Shown here: positions 44,366 to 55,699 of the stretch, one piece after another | How the letters are laid out: each line of letters opens with the position of its first letter | Numbering within the stretch: position 1 is the first letter of the stretch | NCBI GenBank assembly: GCA_035610365.1 | Contig: CM069435.1 | Location: 82,741,389 to 82,805,388 of the forward strand | DNA from: Aquatica leii | Lineage: Eukaryota; Arthropoda; Insecta; Coleoptera; Lampyridae | Reading direction: 5' to 3' | Length of the DNA: 64,000 nt | Program-made: the position numbers and the translations under genes | Notes under the pieces: model-generated | Told to the model about the DNA's origin: nothing | Seen by the model: the letters and a program-made list of their open reading frames with translations, nothing else | Databases searched by the model: none

Positions 44366-45192
44366 ACAATTGCGTTATAACTAAAACTATAGTAATTTTA
44401 GAATAATAAACTATCTTTGCTGCAAAGAAATTTTAGACAAGGTATTGTAATTCTGCTGTAAAATTACTAGTAATGCTAGTAGGTATTTATAATTATAAAG
44501 GTCATCTTTTCCAAATTATTTTGTGGCATTCTAAACGGGTTTACAAAAAGCACCTTTTGGTAAATTTCGTAGAATCAAGTACGTGTTTATTAATTTTCTT
44601 ATTTTTTCTTTTTGCATAATGCTTTCTAAGCATAGAAAAGCAAAAAATAAGTTTGTAAATAATTTTCTTTAACACTCCTAAATTCGATATTTGCTTAGTT
44701 GGCTGTTCAACGTTTACAGAAAATAATTCAAAGAAATTTCAACGGTCATCACTAATAAGAAACATAACTTAAAGAAATGATTTTATTTACGTAACTATGG
44801 TCAATAATTAATCAACAACACATTTTAAAAAATATATAAGTATATATGTATATATTTGCAAAAAACAGTTTCTAAAATTTATTTAAATATTATTAAATAG
44901 TAATCCAAAGAAAATGCTTTTGTGCACTTTGAAGAAGTTTTTTTTCATTAATTCATACTAGTCGGTAAAAAGAAAAACATTACAATATATAGTGGATGTT
45001 TTGTTGAAGTGATTAAATAAATAGAAATAAAAATGCTGTTGAAATTTCTGTAAGCCATATTTTAAAAAAAAATGTCTTCATAGAGTTTCTTTATTGAAAA
45101 ATTCCAACTAAACCTATTTGTCGGTATATTTAATACCAATTTTTTAATACAACTTGGTAGAGTAAATCTTAATTGTGTGTTTTTTTTTTCAG
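44366..45192. other. AT-rich stretch, possible intron
   Basis: No gene or repeat was recognised. It ends in a long T tract plus CAG, a strong 3' splice-site shape for the following candidate exon. Confidence 0.4.
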
Positions 45193-45245
45193 ATGCTATC
45201 AGAAAACGACATCCTAATGTAACGGATATATTTGGCAAAATTTAG
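45193..45245 (+). CDS. Candidate terminal exon A (host gene)
   Basis: After the tract TTTTTTTTTTCAG the frame in phase 1 reads AIRKRHPNVTDIFGKI and stops at 45245. An AT-rich 3' untranslated-like stretch follows, with AATAAA at 45414. The other two frames stop after fewer than ten codons. The protein is not recognised. Two other plus-strand candidates (46666 and 58012) open in the same phase, consistent with alternative last exons. The evidence is splice signal and frame only. Confidence 0.3.
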
Positions 45246-46665
45246 AACATTTATGTAGTACCTATGTAATATGTGATGATAGTAATATAATAAGTAATTT
45301 TAAGATACAATTTGTTTATGTATTTATTCTTTAAAGATGTTTAAAATGTATACAGATTTTATATTTATATTTTATTCATCATTTATAATTTTATTTTGTT
45401 AGTGTCATTTTTATAAATAAACGTGTTTTTACAAAATATCTGCAGTGTTTCAATACGGTTTAGTAAAATTGTACAATGCGTAGCAATAAAAACCCAGATT
45501 AAATATCATTTGCAAACGTACACATATGTAGTAGGTATATATTTTACAAATATCTCACAAATAATAGTGAGATACATCTAGAACAGATTAAAAATATATA
45601 TTTCCCATATATTGGTAACAAATAATGACACGATATTTACATTTAATGTCTGCCATATATTAAAAACATATATTTAGAAGACTTTTATAACTAATATTTG
45701 GAAAATATTTATTTTATACAAATTATTGATATAACATTACAATAAATAGCCAATATAAAATAGTGTGACAATTAAATATTTACTATAGTTTGTGCTACTA
45801 AGGAAGCGTTATTTTAATTTTTGCATAAACAAAGTGAACTAATCAAAACTAATAAACAAGTATGCACAAATTGTAGTCACACATATTGTAAACTAATAAA
45901 TTTAAATTTTAATTCTAAAAGGTAATATTATTTATAAGTAAATAAATTATCAAGATAAATATGGTTAAAATTTATTATTAAACAACCAAAGGAATTCCAA
46001 AAATTTAAACAACGTGCCCCTAAATTGTGGAATGTTGTATGTCGCAGTGTCGTTATGACGTATGAGAATGCTCGAAGGCAGGAATGTTCGTTAAAGCACT
46101 ACAAAGACTTTTTAGCTTGAAACGAAATCTCAGTTATGAGAAAAAATAGAAGCATTATTGCGCTGTAAAGCACGTTCCTTTTTTTAAATAACGTGTTGCT
46201 CATTACTGTAATGTTCAGCAGTTATATATGCATTCAACATGGAATTTCTAATTATAAAAATCGTATAAAAACGAGAGATTTTAATTAGCTTAAATTTTGA
46301 CGGTGTTACATAAAAGATTAAAGCGAGCGATTAAGAGACTTATACAATATCAAAAATCTGGAAGTACGCATTAGCGATAAGGGTGTATAGCACCTTAAGC
46401 AAGTGACAAATTTCCCACACTTTATAAGAGGAATATTTGAAAAGCTTTTCAAGTTTGTAAGTGCTACATGAAAATATCTATAGTAACAGCTTTTCTGTTT
46501 GAGACAGTAATGTATAATGAAAATATTTTGCAATTGTTTTCTAACAACGTCTCTTAGGCGTTTCAATGTTATTTCTTTTATTCATTCAGATTTATCGTCG
46601 GTTAATTATATATTAAATTTCAATTCCAAAATTTTAAATTAAATTGGCGAATAATTTTATTGCAG
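45246..46665. other. 3' UTR-like then AT-rich stretch
   Basis: The first 200 bp could be the 3' untranslated region of candidate exon A, with AATAAA at 45414. The rest is AT-rich with no recognised gene or repeat. Confidence 0.35.
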
Positions 46666-46736
46666 GTTTAATAGAAGCCGTAAATGAGGCGAATGAAGAT
46701 CCCTTAATTAGCGATCGGTCGCAGGTGACGCTGTAA
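46666..46736 (+). CDS. Candidate terminal exon B (host gene), PDZ-ligand-like end
   Basis: The acceptor TTTTATTGCAG at 46665 opens phase 1 into LIEAVNEANEDPLISDRSQV and ends TL-stop at 46736. Codon choice is markedly less AT-rich than the surroundings (GCC, GCG, CGG, TCG, GTG, ACG, CTG), a good sign of real coding. The ending S-Q-V-T-L resembles a C-terminal PDZ-binding peptide, as in membrane receptors and channels; that is inference. The upstream exons are not in view. The central NEDPLISD is similar to the ANPLLDST of candidate exon C. Confidence 0.45.
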
Positions 46737-46739
46737 TAC

Positions 46740-48589
46740 CACATTACACCAGTTTTGCCTATAAACACAACCCTCGTTGATCTATTGTAGTTTATAGCAT
46801 ACTATTAAGTGGGTTTGTTTTATTTATAGTGGTAAAAACAAGCACCCGAGCGTTACGTAACATCATGTTTCTTAATTTAAACATTTTCAATCATAATTGT
46901 ACAGTTTGGACCTTTATATAAAAATATGTAAAAAAAGACACATCTATATTTTCAATAATGAAATATTTTTGCAAAGAAATTGTACAACTAAAACGAAAGT
47001 TTATAACTTTTAATGCTAACGGCTATATATTTTATACGTTAAAATTCTTGTCAACCATCTCATGAAATCAAAAACTTTACTTTCTAAAGAATTATTTGAA
47101 ATTTTTATATTACATTTTTAATCAAATATTTTTATAAATTTCAAGTCTTAGGTAAGGGTTTTTAAAACCGTAATAACACGTTTTCAGTATTATTAACTTT
47201 CAATTACAAAGTTACTTTATACAAACCAAATTTTTAACAAGTTTTAATAATTAAAAAAACGTTAACTCTTTTTTTATTTGCAATTTTAATTACGCGTGCA
47301 AGTAAAAAAAGACGTTTTTTTGTGATTAAAAACTTTTGCTAAAATACAGTTTTTTTAAACATTACATTCAATAAAATGTCACAAAGGATACGCCTAAGAA
47401 GTTTTAATTAGCATTTTAATTATTTTTCTCTAAAATAATATTTAAACAAGCAGTTACATTATTAGAAGACTAAATTTTAAATCAAAAGTTGGATTTAAAT
47501 GCAGAATCACAAAGAACGTAAGTCTTCAATTAGTTTCAACTTTGAATTGCAGATACTAAGAAATTGTATTTCACATAGAAATATTATTTAATTAGTACTT
47601 GGTTTGAATAAGAAATGTGTGTTTTGTTTGTAGTAAATTTATTACAATATACTTAACTGTAAATTTTATTAGTTTAAAAATACAACTTTTTAGTACAAAA
47701 ATACATTAAATAAGATCATATTTTCATATTTAATAATGTCATTAGTAATTTGCATTATATACATAATTGTATTATTGAATCTATTAAAACTCAAACATTT
47801 AGAACAAAATAAAACAGTAATCTATTAATGCAATTCATAATTTATTGAGTTTTTAAAACAAATTACTAATAATAATTAAAATGACAATAATTAAATGTAC
47901 ATTTTTTATAAATTTTTTTTAAATTGTAGAACTAAAAAATAATGATAAGAAATTAAAACCAAACTTTAAAAAAAGTAAAACAAAAGCAATAACAATTAGA
48001 AATAGAATAAAACACAAGTTTACCAATGTTGTTTCTAAATAATATAACAAAATTAAACTAAAAGAAATGGCATTTTCTTACTTTCCTGAAGCGGCAGATC
48101 GAAGAGTTTGGTCGCAGTTACTGCCAGTTCCAAACCACGGTAAAAAAGGAGAGTTGGTGGATCAGGTTCGTAGCCCACGGTAAAAAAACAATAATACTTA
48201 TAGTACTGATAGTATGGCTCGAAACGAGATGGTACTACAATCATAACGCACGCGAGAAACCGGAAAATTAGTTGGAAAAATATTATACGAAGAGCAACAT
48301 AGAGCATAAAGTCACTCAATAACCAAGATCAAGAGTTGATAGAATAACTAAAAAAAAATAAATATATATACACTATACGTATATGTGCCCTCGAAAAAAT
48401 AAAAAAGAAAAAAAAGGTTAAAAAGATTGGAGTGGAAAAAGCACAAAAAGCCACCGATGGAGTAAGTTTTCTTATAGATAATTGAAGAATAAGCCTACTA
48501 TTTTGAAACAATTGTGAAAATAAAACTGAAAACAAAAAAATTATAAAATTAACATCATCTCTATCTATCGTCCGGTAGACTGTAAATCG
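46740..48589. other. AT-rich stretch, nothing firm
   Basis: Mostly AT-rich. A repeated CCACGGTAAAAAA word occurs at 48135 and 48176. The last few hundred bases may be the degraded 5' part of the LINE that follows. Confidence 0.35.
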
Positions 48590-50115
48590 AAAAAAATATA
48601 GAGAAAGTTTCTACGACAATTTACAGAATAATTATAGCAAATGTTAATGCACGTTTACCAAAGATTATACCGCGTATAAAACAAAGATTCTACAAAGAAC
48701 AAACTTACAACAATGAAGAATTAATGGTAAACCTCTAATTAGTAACTTACTAACATGTGTTACTATGTTAGGTACTGGTGAGTACTGTCAACCTAATAAC
48801 TTCTGAAGATAGCCTGGAAAGAACTGGGATCCTAATAAAGCAGTGGAAACTAGAGTATTCAAAACAAAACAAATCCCAAACAAGGCTTCTTGGTTTAGAG
48901 CACAAAGAGAAGAAGTTAGAAAATTAACAGAAACAAATAAAATGTACAAAAACATGCGAATTAATTATTTAACAGAACTGTATACGGTAGATGCCAAACC
49001 ACGTAACTATTCCTAACAACGTAATAATAAATGAAAGTACCACAGTTACAGAAGAAAAAGTAACTTATACAAAAAAAATTAGAAATCTCTCGGTCAAGAC
49101 AAAATTTCGAACAAATTGCTGAAATATAGAAGCAAAAACTTGACAACAGAAATAACAAAATTGATTCAGAAAATATTTTTAAAACTCAGAGATCTAAACA
49201 AGTGGAAAATAAACTTCCTGAGTACAATACAGAAACATGAAACCAATCTAACAACTATCAAAATTAATCACCACACGACACTATCCAAAGAGCAACAAGG
49301 TTTTAAAACAGAGAGATCTTGCACGAATTTCGTTTTTATTATGAGAGAAGTCTTTAAAGAACCAATCAAATACATTAATCGCTCATTTTTATGCTTCATT
49401 GATCTACAAAAAATATTTGACAAGGTTCAGCTAAAGGATGTCATACACAATTGCAAATTACAACAAATCTAGTAAAGACGATCACAATTATCTATTCTGA
49501 AAACATCATGCAAATACGACTACATGGAAAGCTTACTGGCAAACTATCAGAAACAATGGAATTCGACAAAAAGATTTGTTAAACTAGTTATTATTCAATA
49601 TTGTTACTGACGAAATTATAAAGAAGGTTCGCTTTGATAGAGATTACAAAATGGACGGTCAAGAATATGTAATCGTATACTACGCTAATGATAATGAAAG
49701 CTAATAAAATTGTAATTTGCTTAAATAATACCATCTGGAGAAACAAACATTTAAGTATAAAAACAAAATCAGTAATATATATAAAAGCACAGACGACTCA
49801 TCGTGATCAATGAAAACCAAGCCTGGCACCACTAAAACAAAAAAATCGAAATAAATAACAAAGATAATAATACTAAGAAAAATTACCGGCAGAAGAATAT
49901 TAAATAGAGAAAAAACAAAAATATAAGAAGAATATGCGAAGTAAAAAACATAATAAATAGAATAGAATGGACACTCAAGCTGTGAGCGTAATTAAATGCG
50001 CGAATTAAAAGAATGGAACGGAATAGACTGGTTAGAATTGCAAGAGAAAAGTCACTTCTAAGAAATAAAAGCGTAGGATGACCAAGAAAACGATAAAGTG
50101 ACAGTTTAGAACTAA
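48590..50115 (+). mobile_element. Decayed LINE (endonuclease-reverse transcriptase type), plus strand
   Basis: RT words in order: VTEEKV and a GQDKISNKLLKY-like stretch near 49050-49130, LSKEQQGFKTERSCTNFVFI near 49280-49335, FLCFIDLQKIFDKVQLKDVI near 49385-49445 (RT motif A), and the C-terminal LRKITGRRILNREK-like, NRLVRIAREKSLLRNK and SVGRPRKR near 49870-50090. The last motif is a hallmark of the insect endonuclease-RT LINE group. Many stops and shifts are present, and the catalytic YxDD region reads YYANDN near 49680. It is a dead copy. Confidence 0.75.
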
Positions 50116-50721
50116 GCTAAGAATAAAAATGTGAGTCAATATCAAAAAGAAACAGGCTTTCAGCCTAATTAGAAGACAAAATAAAAAAGTTATTTTGTTC
50201 ATGCCGTATCCATTTAAGCAATTAAAAAAAAAAGTATAATATACAGACTTAAACTTTTGTGTTAACATTGTGTAAAATTGTACATATTTCTTCTTTAAAA
50301 AAATATGTGTATCGTAGAGACATAAGCTTCGAGCTTTACTTTAATGTCAAAAAAATGTTTTACGTTATTTTTGTTTGCGTATTTTATTTGCGTTATTTAT
50401 GGTTTTAATTAGTTTGTCTCAAGAATTTCATGTACAAAATAATTTTGAATAAAACTGCAGAATAAAACCACAACGTAAAAGACATTTGGGGAAAAGTAAT
50501 GTCTATGGAATTGTGTAATTTTTTGGAGCTTATTAGTAGTAGGAGACACACTATAATGAATTTGCATCGACAAACTTTATAGCTTTATATTCATGTACAA
50601 CTGTTACAACTATTTACTCGTAACCTTCATAGTAACGACTAACTCAGTTGATTTGGTGATTGGATTGTTTGTTTCGATGTGCTAAATTATATAGTAATTT
50701 TAAAAAGACGCAAAAACATTT
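50116..50721. other. AT-rich stretch, nothing recognised
   Basis: No frame, repeat partner or RNA motif was recognised. Confidence 0.35.
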
Positions 50722-51347
50722 TTATCTTTAATTGTGACAACAACCGAATATGTGCGTACAGTCGTGTATACAACCGACTGACAACGTAAAAAGAATTAAA
50801 GTGGGAAATAAAATATGGACAGCTTAGTTTTCCTTCAAAGCCTGCTACTAGCTAGAAACATCTTCTCAGTATTTCCTAATATTTGCTGAAATATAACTAG
50901 GCGTACATATGGTGTTATCACAAATAAATCTCATACGACATCATACGATTACTGAAAAACAATCAAATGCGCCGAGTTTCTTCTAATTTATATAATATGT
51001 ATTTTGGTAAGTGACCTTCCAATACGGTGACTTATTATCTTCACAGTCAAGAAACACCTGTGGAGGTATGGAAACCTGCTACAGTCATAATGGAAGAATT
51101 AAATTATACCACAAAAATAGGAAACAAATGCTTACCCCAATAAAAACTCAATTCGTAACAAAATTTCATTTTGTTCAATACTCGCATAGATGCCTGTGAA
51201 TAATTAGCAATTAAAGCTTCGTTGAGCGCACATAACGTTAGATGATTTACGCGTTATTCATTAACGTAAAAATGATAGTTTTACGATTTGACATTTATGG
51301 CTATCAGTGCGGCAGTAAATGGTCGCTCCAAGAATAAATCTTATACA
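50722..51347 (+). repeat. Dispersed repeat, copy 2
   Basis: Colinear partner of 24165-24835, with GCGTACATATGGTGTTATCA, GGAAACAAATGCTTACCCC, TTGAGCGCACATAACGTTAG and the shared end AGAATAAAT-TTGATAC (AGAATAAATCTTATAC here). Both copies lie in the same orientation. No coding capacity. Confidence 0.6.
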
Positions 51348-51599
51348 GGGTATTATTTATTTTATTATCAGGTGGCGAACCGTTCTATAAAAAAAAAGTA
51401 TTTACTTGGATTTATTAAGCTAGAAAATTGTGGGCCGTACTACGTGTAACAACAGTTGTTCTAGTAACCTCGCAAAATATATTATAGCCACCTTGAAATT
51501 TGCCAGTAATTTGTTCCTTTATTTGTCTGCAACCGATGCTTTGTTCTGGGAAAGACATTCCAGTATTTTTCAATTTTTGTAACTGAACACCGACGTCAA

Positions 51600-51884
51600 G
51601 AAATGACTATTTTGGTACTATTGCGTTACATTAATAAAGAATTACTGGAGCCAAAAATCATTGTTGATGATGAGTTTGTTCCCAATCAATTGAGAAAACA
51701 CCGATTTAAAATTTTACTGCAGCTGTGGCATTTTAGTGACAATAAAGGGCGTTTTACTTTTAACAACAACAATATATTTCTCAAAATGTCCATAAATGTG
51801 AAATTAAATTTTTTAAATTATTTTGGTACGACATATTTAGACACTGAGGTTATATTGCGGCAAAGAGAAAGACGCGAGAACTAA
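51600..51884 (+). pseudogene. piggyBac-like transposase fragment (tentative)
   Basis: The 93-codon frame contains FVPNQLRKHRFKILLQLWHF followed by SDN, similar to the N-terminal part of insect PGBD4-like transposases where a basic residue-rich motif precedes RFxLLLRxWHFSDN. A later LDTEVILRQRERREN has no clear place in that family. The rest of the transposase, including the catalytic aspartates, is not visible. The assignment rests on one motif. Confidence 0.4.
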
Positions 51885-52184
51885 TGTAGTTATATCAGTA
51901 TCCGAAAAAATACTTGATGCTGTAAAAACTGCAAGATCAAATAGACCCTGAAAAAACTTATCCCCCTTGTTATTTACTTTTATTATTTGGATTAGACATT
52001 ACTTATGTTTTGACCATATTTTGACTCAGTACTTCAAATTTTATACTTTAATTTTTAAATAATAATATACATTACCTACTCAATCGCAAAAACAAAACTT
52101 AGTAAACATTAACAGAACTGTGTCTACACTAACATCAACAGGTAATCTATTATAGTATATTATGATAATATTAATTTTCGCTAT

Positions 52185-54110
52185 TTGATCTATCTAGGTC
52201 TTTATCTTTCATGTCTTTGGTCAACAGTATTTTATAGAATTCATAGACGTCTAGGTCAATTTGATCTAACAAGCTCAGTAAGTTTTCTTTTTTTAGAGTA
52301 CTTATTGCTAGAGGACCTGTGTAAGCCTGAATTAGCTCAGAATATTCTTGTTGTTTCCTTCTGAAATTGATTATGTTAAACTTAGTGTTTTCATCTAAGG
52401 TTGTTTTGTATTCGATACTTCCAAATTAATTTCCAAACTTGGTTCACTTTAGTAGTCTGTAGTTAAATTTATTCCCATGGTCGTCATACTTTTTTTGCAC
52501 AGAGGATGCTTCTTCCCCATCAAGGAAGTAAACACAAATCTTTTTCTATAACGACAATAGTAAATTTGTGTTTTGTACCGGACATTCGCACTATTTGGTA
52601 CCAGTCTCTCGGATGTTGTATTTTCAAGTTAGACATTTTTGCTTTTTATTCAATAACAGTATGGTCAGTGTCGCACTGCATGTGTGTGTGGCCAGGTAGA
52701 AGAAATGTATGCATTATGGTTTTCAAACTCAACTCAAATTTTTGTTTTGGGCACCACATGCATCAGAATAAAATATAATGTGTGACACCTACGAGTGAAC
52801 ACTTTGAAGAAACTTGTATAAACAGGAAACTATTTTTATAAAACCACGTGTTCCAATTGCCTCGTGCCACATGAAATGAGTGGAACTAGTATAAGTGCAA
52901 TTATGTATGGTTAAATTGTGTTTAGCTGTCGTTTATAAAATAGATTTCTATCTGATAGTTTAGGAGTGGGTAGTATTTGCTAAAGGTCAAAGGTAAATGC
53001 TTGCAAATTAGGTTAATTTTTGCTTATTGCTATAGGTATTATTTTGCTTGGAAGCATAAGCTGGATCTGCTGCGTATTGATGATTTTTTTTAACTGAGTT
53101 TCAAATTCACAATTTCCATCAGCTTTTGCATTCTTTATAGAAGAATATCGCATGTAGTACACGTATCTAAAGCAGGTCTTTTAAATTTCAATCTAATTTT
53201 ATGAAATTCTCTTGCATATATTGGCTTAGAAATTGGATTTTGTTCTTGTTCGCAATACAATTTATACCTGATAATAAGAATTAGATCTGAACCCAAATAT
53301 TTCTCAGTGGTGTGTTTTTTTGAATAATGTGACACATATGCAGGAAATATGCTCTGTGACCTTTGTAAGCCTGGAATTCCCTATTGTATTCGATGGAGCA
53401 TGTATCTCTATTTCATCACTTCTTGTGGTTCCAGAAGTTGATTTAATTATGTTTTTCATGACACATTCTATAAACTTTGACGTTTCATTTAACGTCTTTA
53501 GAAAACACATTTTACAAACTGGTACTTCAACATCTCTTTCATTAAAATGATAAAAATACGTCAACATTCTGTTCTTAATATGTGTCTCATAGTTTTCTTT
53601 TTTCTAAAGCTTTTCTACTAATCTCAATTGTACTTGTTATGAAAGCCATTCTTCTATCATAGGTTCCTGATTTCCAGTATTCTGTAAACAGTTGTTTTCT
53701 TTCTCTGTCGCTTAGTTTGTCTTTGCATTTCATACGACACTGGGTTAATTCATGCACGTTTCACGATGGTTTTAGCTTATCACTTTTAGTTGCATAAGTA
53801 CTACCGCTGTTTTTAGACATCTTTCTATCATTTTTTACTTGAAGCAAAATTGGTGTATGTTTCTTATTTAGTTTTCTTGTTTTAGTTTGGTTCAGGTTCC
53901 CTAACATTTCTTGAGAGTTGAGAGTGTCGTTATCCTCTTTCGGTAAAACGTACTCGTAGACTACTTTATCGCAGTTATTATCTTCTGTTGCAGGAAATAA
54001 AAATCTGGTACTAAACTTTCGATTACCAGATTTTCTTCTATGACATAATGAATAACATTAATATCACCTTCTGAGATATCAATCAACGAGACATCTTCAA
54101 ATTAAATTTA
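52185..54110 (-). pseudogene. Decayed arthropod repeat protein (DUF7869-like, transposon-associated)
   Basis: Minus-strand words keep the order of a multicopy arthropod protein family. They are CRMKCKDKLSDRERKQLFTE (near 53730), VPVCKMCFLKTLNETSKFIE (53520-53460), MSHYSKKHTTEKYLGSDLIL (53335-53275), LKFKRPALDTCTTCDILL (53190-53135), YSDACGAQNKN (near 52740), PGHTHMQCDTDHTVIE (near 52690), HPRDWYQIVRM (near 52610) and LLSLLDQIDLDVYEFYKILL (near 52290). The Cys-rich start and the DxxGxQNKN and GHTHMxCD motifs suggest a DNA-interacting, possibly RNase H-fold enzyme; its activity is unknown to me. Several frameshifts and stops make this copy a relic. The family name is from memory. Confidence 0.65.
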
Positions 54111-54720
54111 CCTTTAACAATTATAAATCTATAAAAAGTAAAATCAACAACAGTCTTGACTGTAGCTCAATTCGAATTGGATGATATCTATGATGGATTA
54201 CACTAATGTTAATTTTGTTCTTTTTTGTATTCAGAAATAATTATGGGTTGATATTCGTATATTTAATATAAGTGTTAATAAGTTTCATATACAAAAGAAA
54301 ACTGATAAAGTCAAAAAAACCATAACATTTTTTATATTAATCAAAATATAACTTGCGGTCATAAGGAAAATAAAAATTAATTTTTGAAAAAAATACCTGA
54401 TCCATTCGTTATGACACCACTACCATTGTTATAAGTTTTGATTTTACTATCAACATTATTCTCATCCGTATTATTGTCCAACAATAACCCGCCTTTAAAA
54501 TTTTTGGTTATGGTTACCACTGTTCTTAAAAATTTTTAATTTAAGAAATTAGCCACTGCCACTCAATCTCTTTTAAAACTGCAAACGTTACCAGTTCTTT
54601 ACAGAATGACAATTTCAATTTAGTTTATGCACACTTATCTCAACATAATGTTACTGTGTTGTTGGTCTAGTGACCAGCAAAACGGGATAAATGCAGTTTA
54701 ACCTTTTGCTATGAATAGTA
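54111..54720. other. AT-rich stretch, nothing recognised
   Basis: No gene or repeat was recognised between the repeat-protein relic and the palindrome that follows. Confidence 0.35.
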
Positions 54721-54849
54721 TATTAAAACACAAGTTACAGAATCAACGCGCTTCAAGCACGAGACCGGGTTTCATACACGAGCCGCGCAGCGGCGAGTTT
54801 ATGAAGCGGTAGAGTGATTGAAACGTATTTTATGACGTGTGTTTTATAC
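54721..54849. repeat. 129-bp imperfect palindrome (MITE-like hairpin)
   Basis: The two halves are inverted copies centred on GCCGCGCAGCGGC at about 54786, pairing TATTAAAACACA... with ...GTGTTTTATA at the ends. It is GC-rich in the middle, unlike its surroundings. No flanking duplication is certain. Confidence 0.65.
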
Positions 54850-55170
54850 TACTTTCTCTATTTTGATACAATAATTAATATTTTTCGTATAATTTTAATT
54901 TTAAAACAACATTGGGAAACTTTATTATTTTATTGAATTGGCAACACTTACATTTTGACATATTGAAATTTATGTGTTAACCTAAAATCATACGAAATTA
55001 TCTCTTTATACCTTTATAAGTAAATAAATTTAAATTAATAAAACGTGTTTATTTTATCTTGGCATCAAAATTTGAATTTCAATTGTTAAATTCCAATAAT
55101 TTTGATTTCTTTTTTATGTAACGTCAACTTACGATGCAGAGATACCAACTTTGAAAAAACTAACATTACT

Positions 55171-55210
55171 AAAATTCGTGTAAGAATTTGCTTATTCTTA
55201 CACGGATTTT
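55171..55210. repeat. 40-bp hairpin
   Basis: AAAATTCGTGTAAGAAT and ATTCTTACACGGATTTT are inverted copies with one mismatch around a 6-base loop, followed by a third partial copy (GTGTAAGAAT). No T-run follows; function unknown. Confidence 0.6.
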
Positions 55211-55607
55211 AGTGTAAGAATGGCTAATTCTCATGTCGAAATAGAGAAATGATTTTATTCACACTCAGTTAGTAACGTACAGTTTCCCGAACCTCTTAAA
55301 GGTTGGTAAGTGAGCGGTTTCCATGGTTAAAAAAAACGAGTATGTAATGAAACCTCGCGGTCAGTAATGTACACTTTCCGAACCTGTAATTCGTGTGTGT
55401 TATGTTTTAACTAATTTGATAAAATGACAATCATAAATTAAATACGTATATGTCAATTGTGAAGTGTGCCTACTACGTTTTAATTTTTACCGAAATAAAC
55501 GATAATATTTTGGAAGTAGGTTTTCATTCATTTTTTATTAGTTTTATGTTATTTATTTTATTTAATGGCTGATTGTGAATAAAATTGTATACAAACCTTG
55601 GCAAAAG

Positions 55608-55690
55608 TGTTCAATTTGTCTCGAGAACTAGTTCACCTCGAGGCCATGCCTCTCGGTAAACTATAGTTCTCTCAACAGAAATGGAATATT
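55608..55690. repeat. 83-bp imperfect inverted repeat
   Basis: GAGAACTAGTTCACCTCGAG and CTCTCGGTAAACTATAGTTC pair around GGCCATGCC, with weaker pairing extending outward (TTCAATTTGTCTC with the complement of CAACAGAAATGGAA). Possibly a small MITE. Confidence 0.5.
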
Positions 55691-55699
55691 TTCCGCCTC

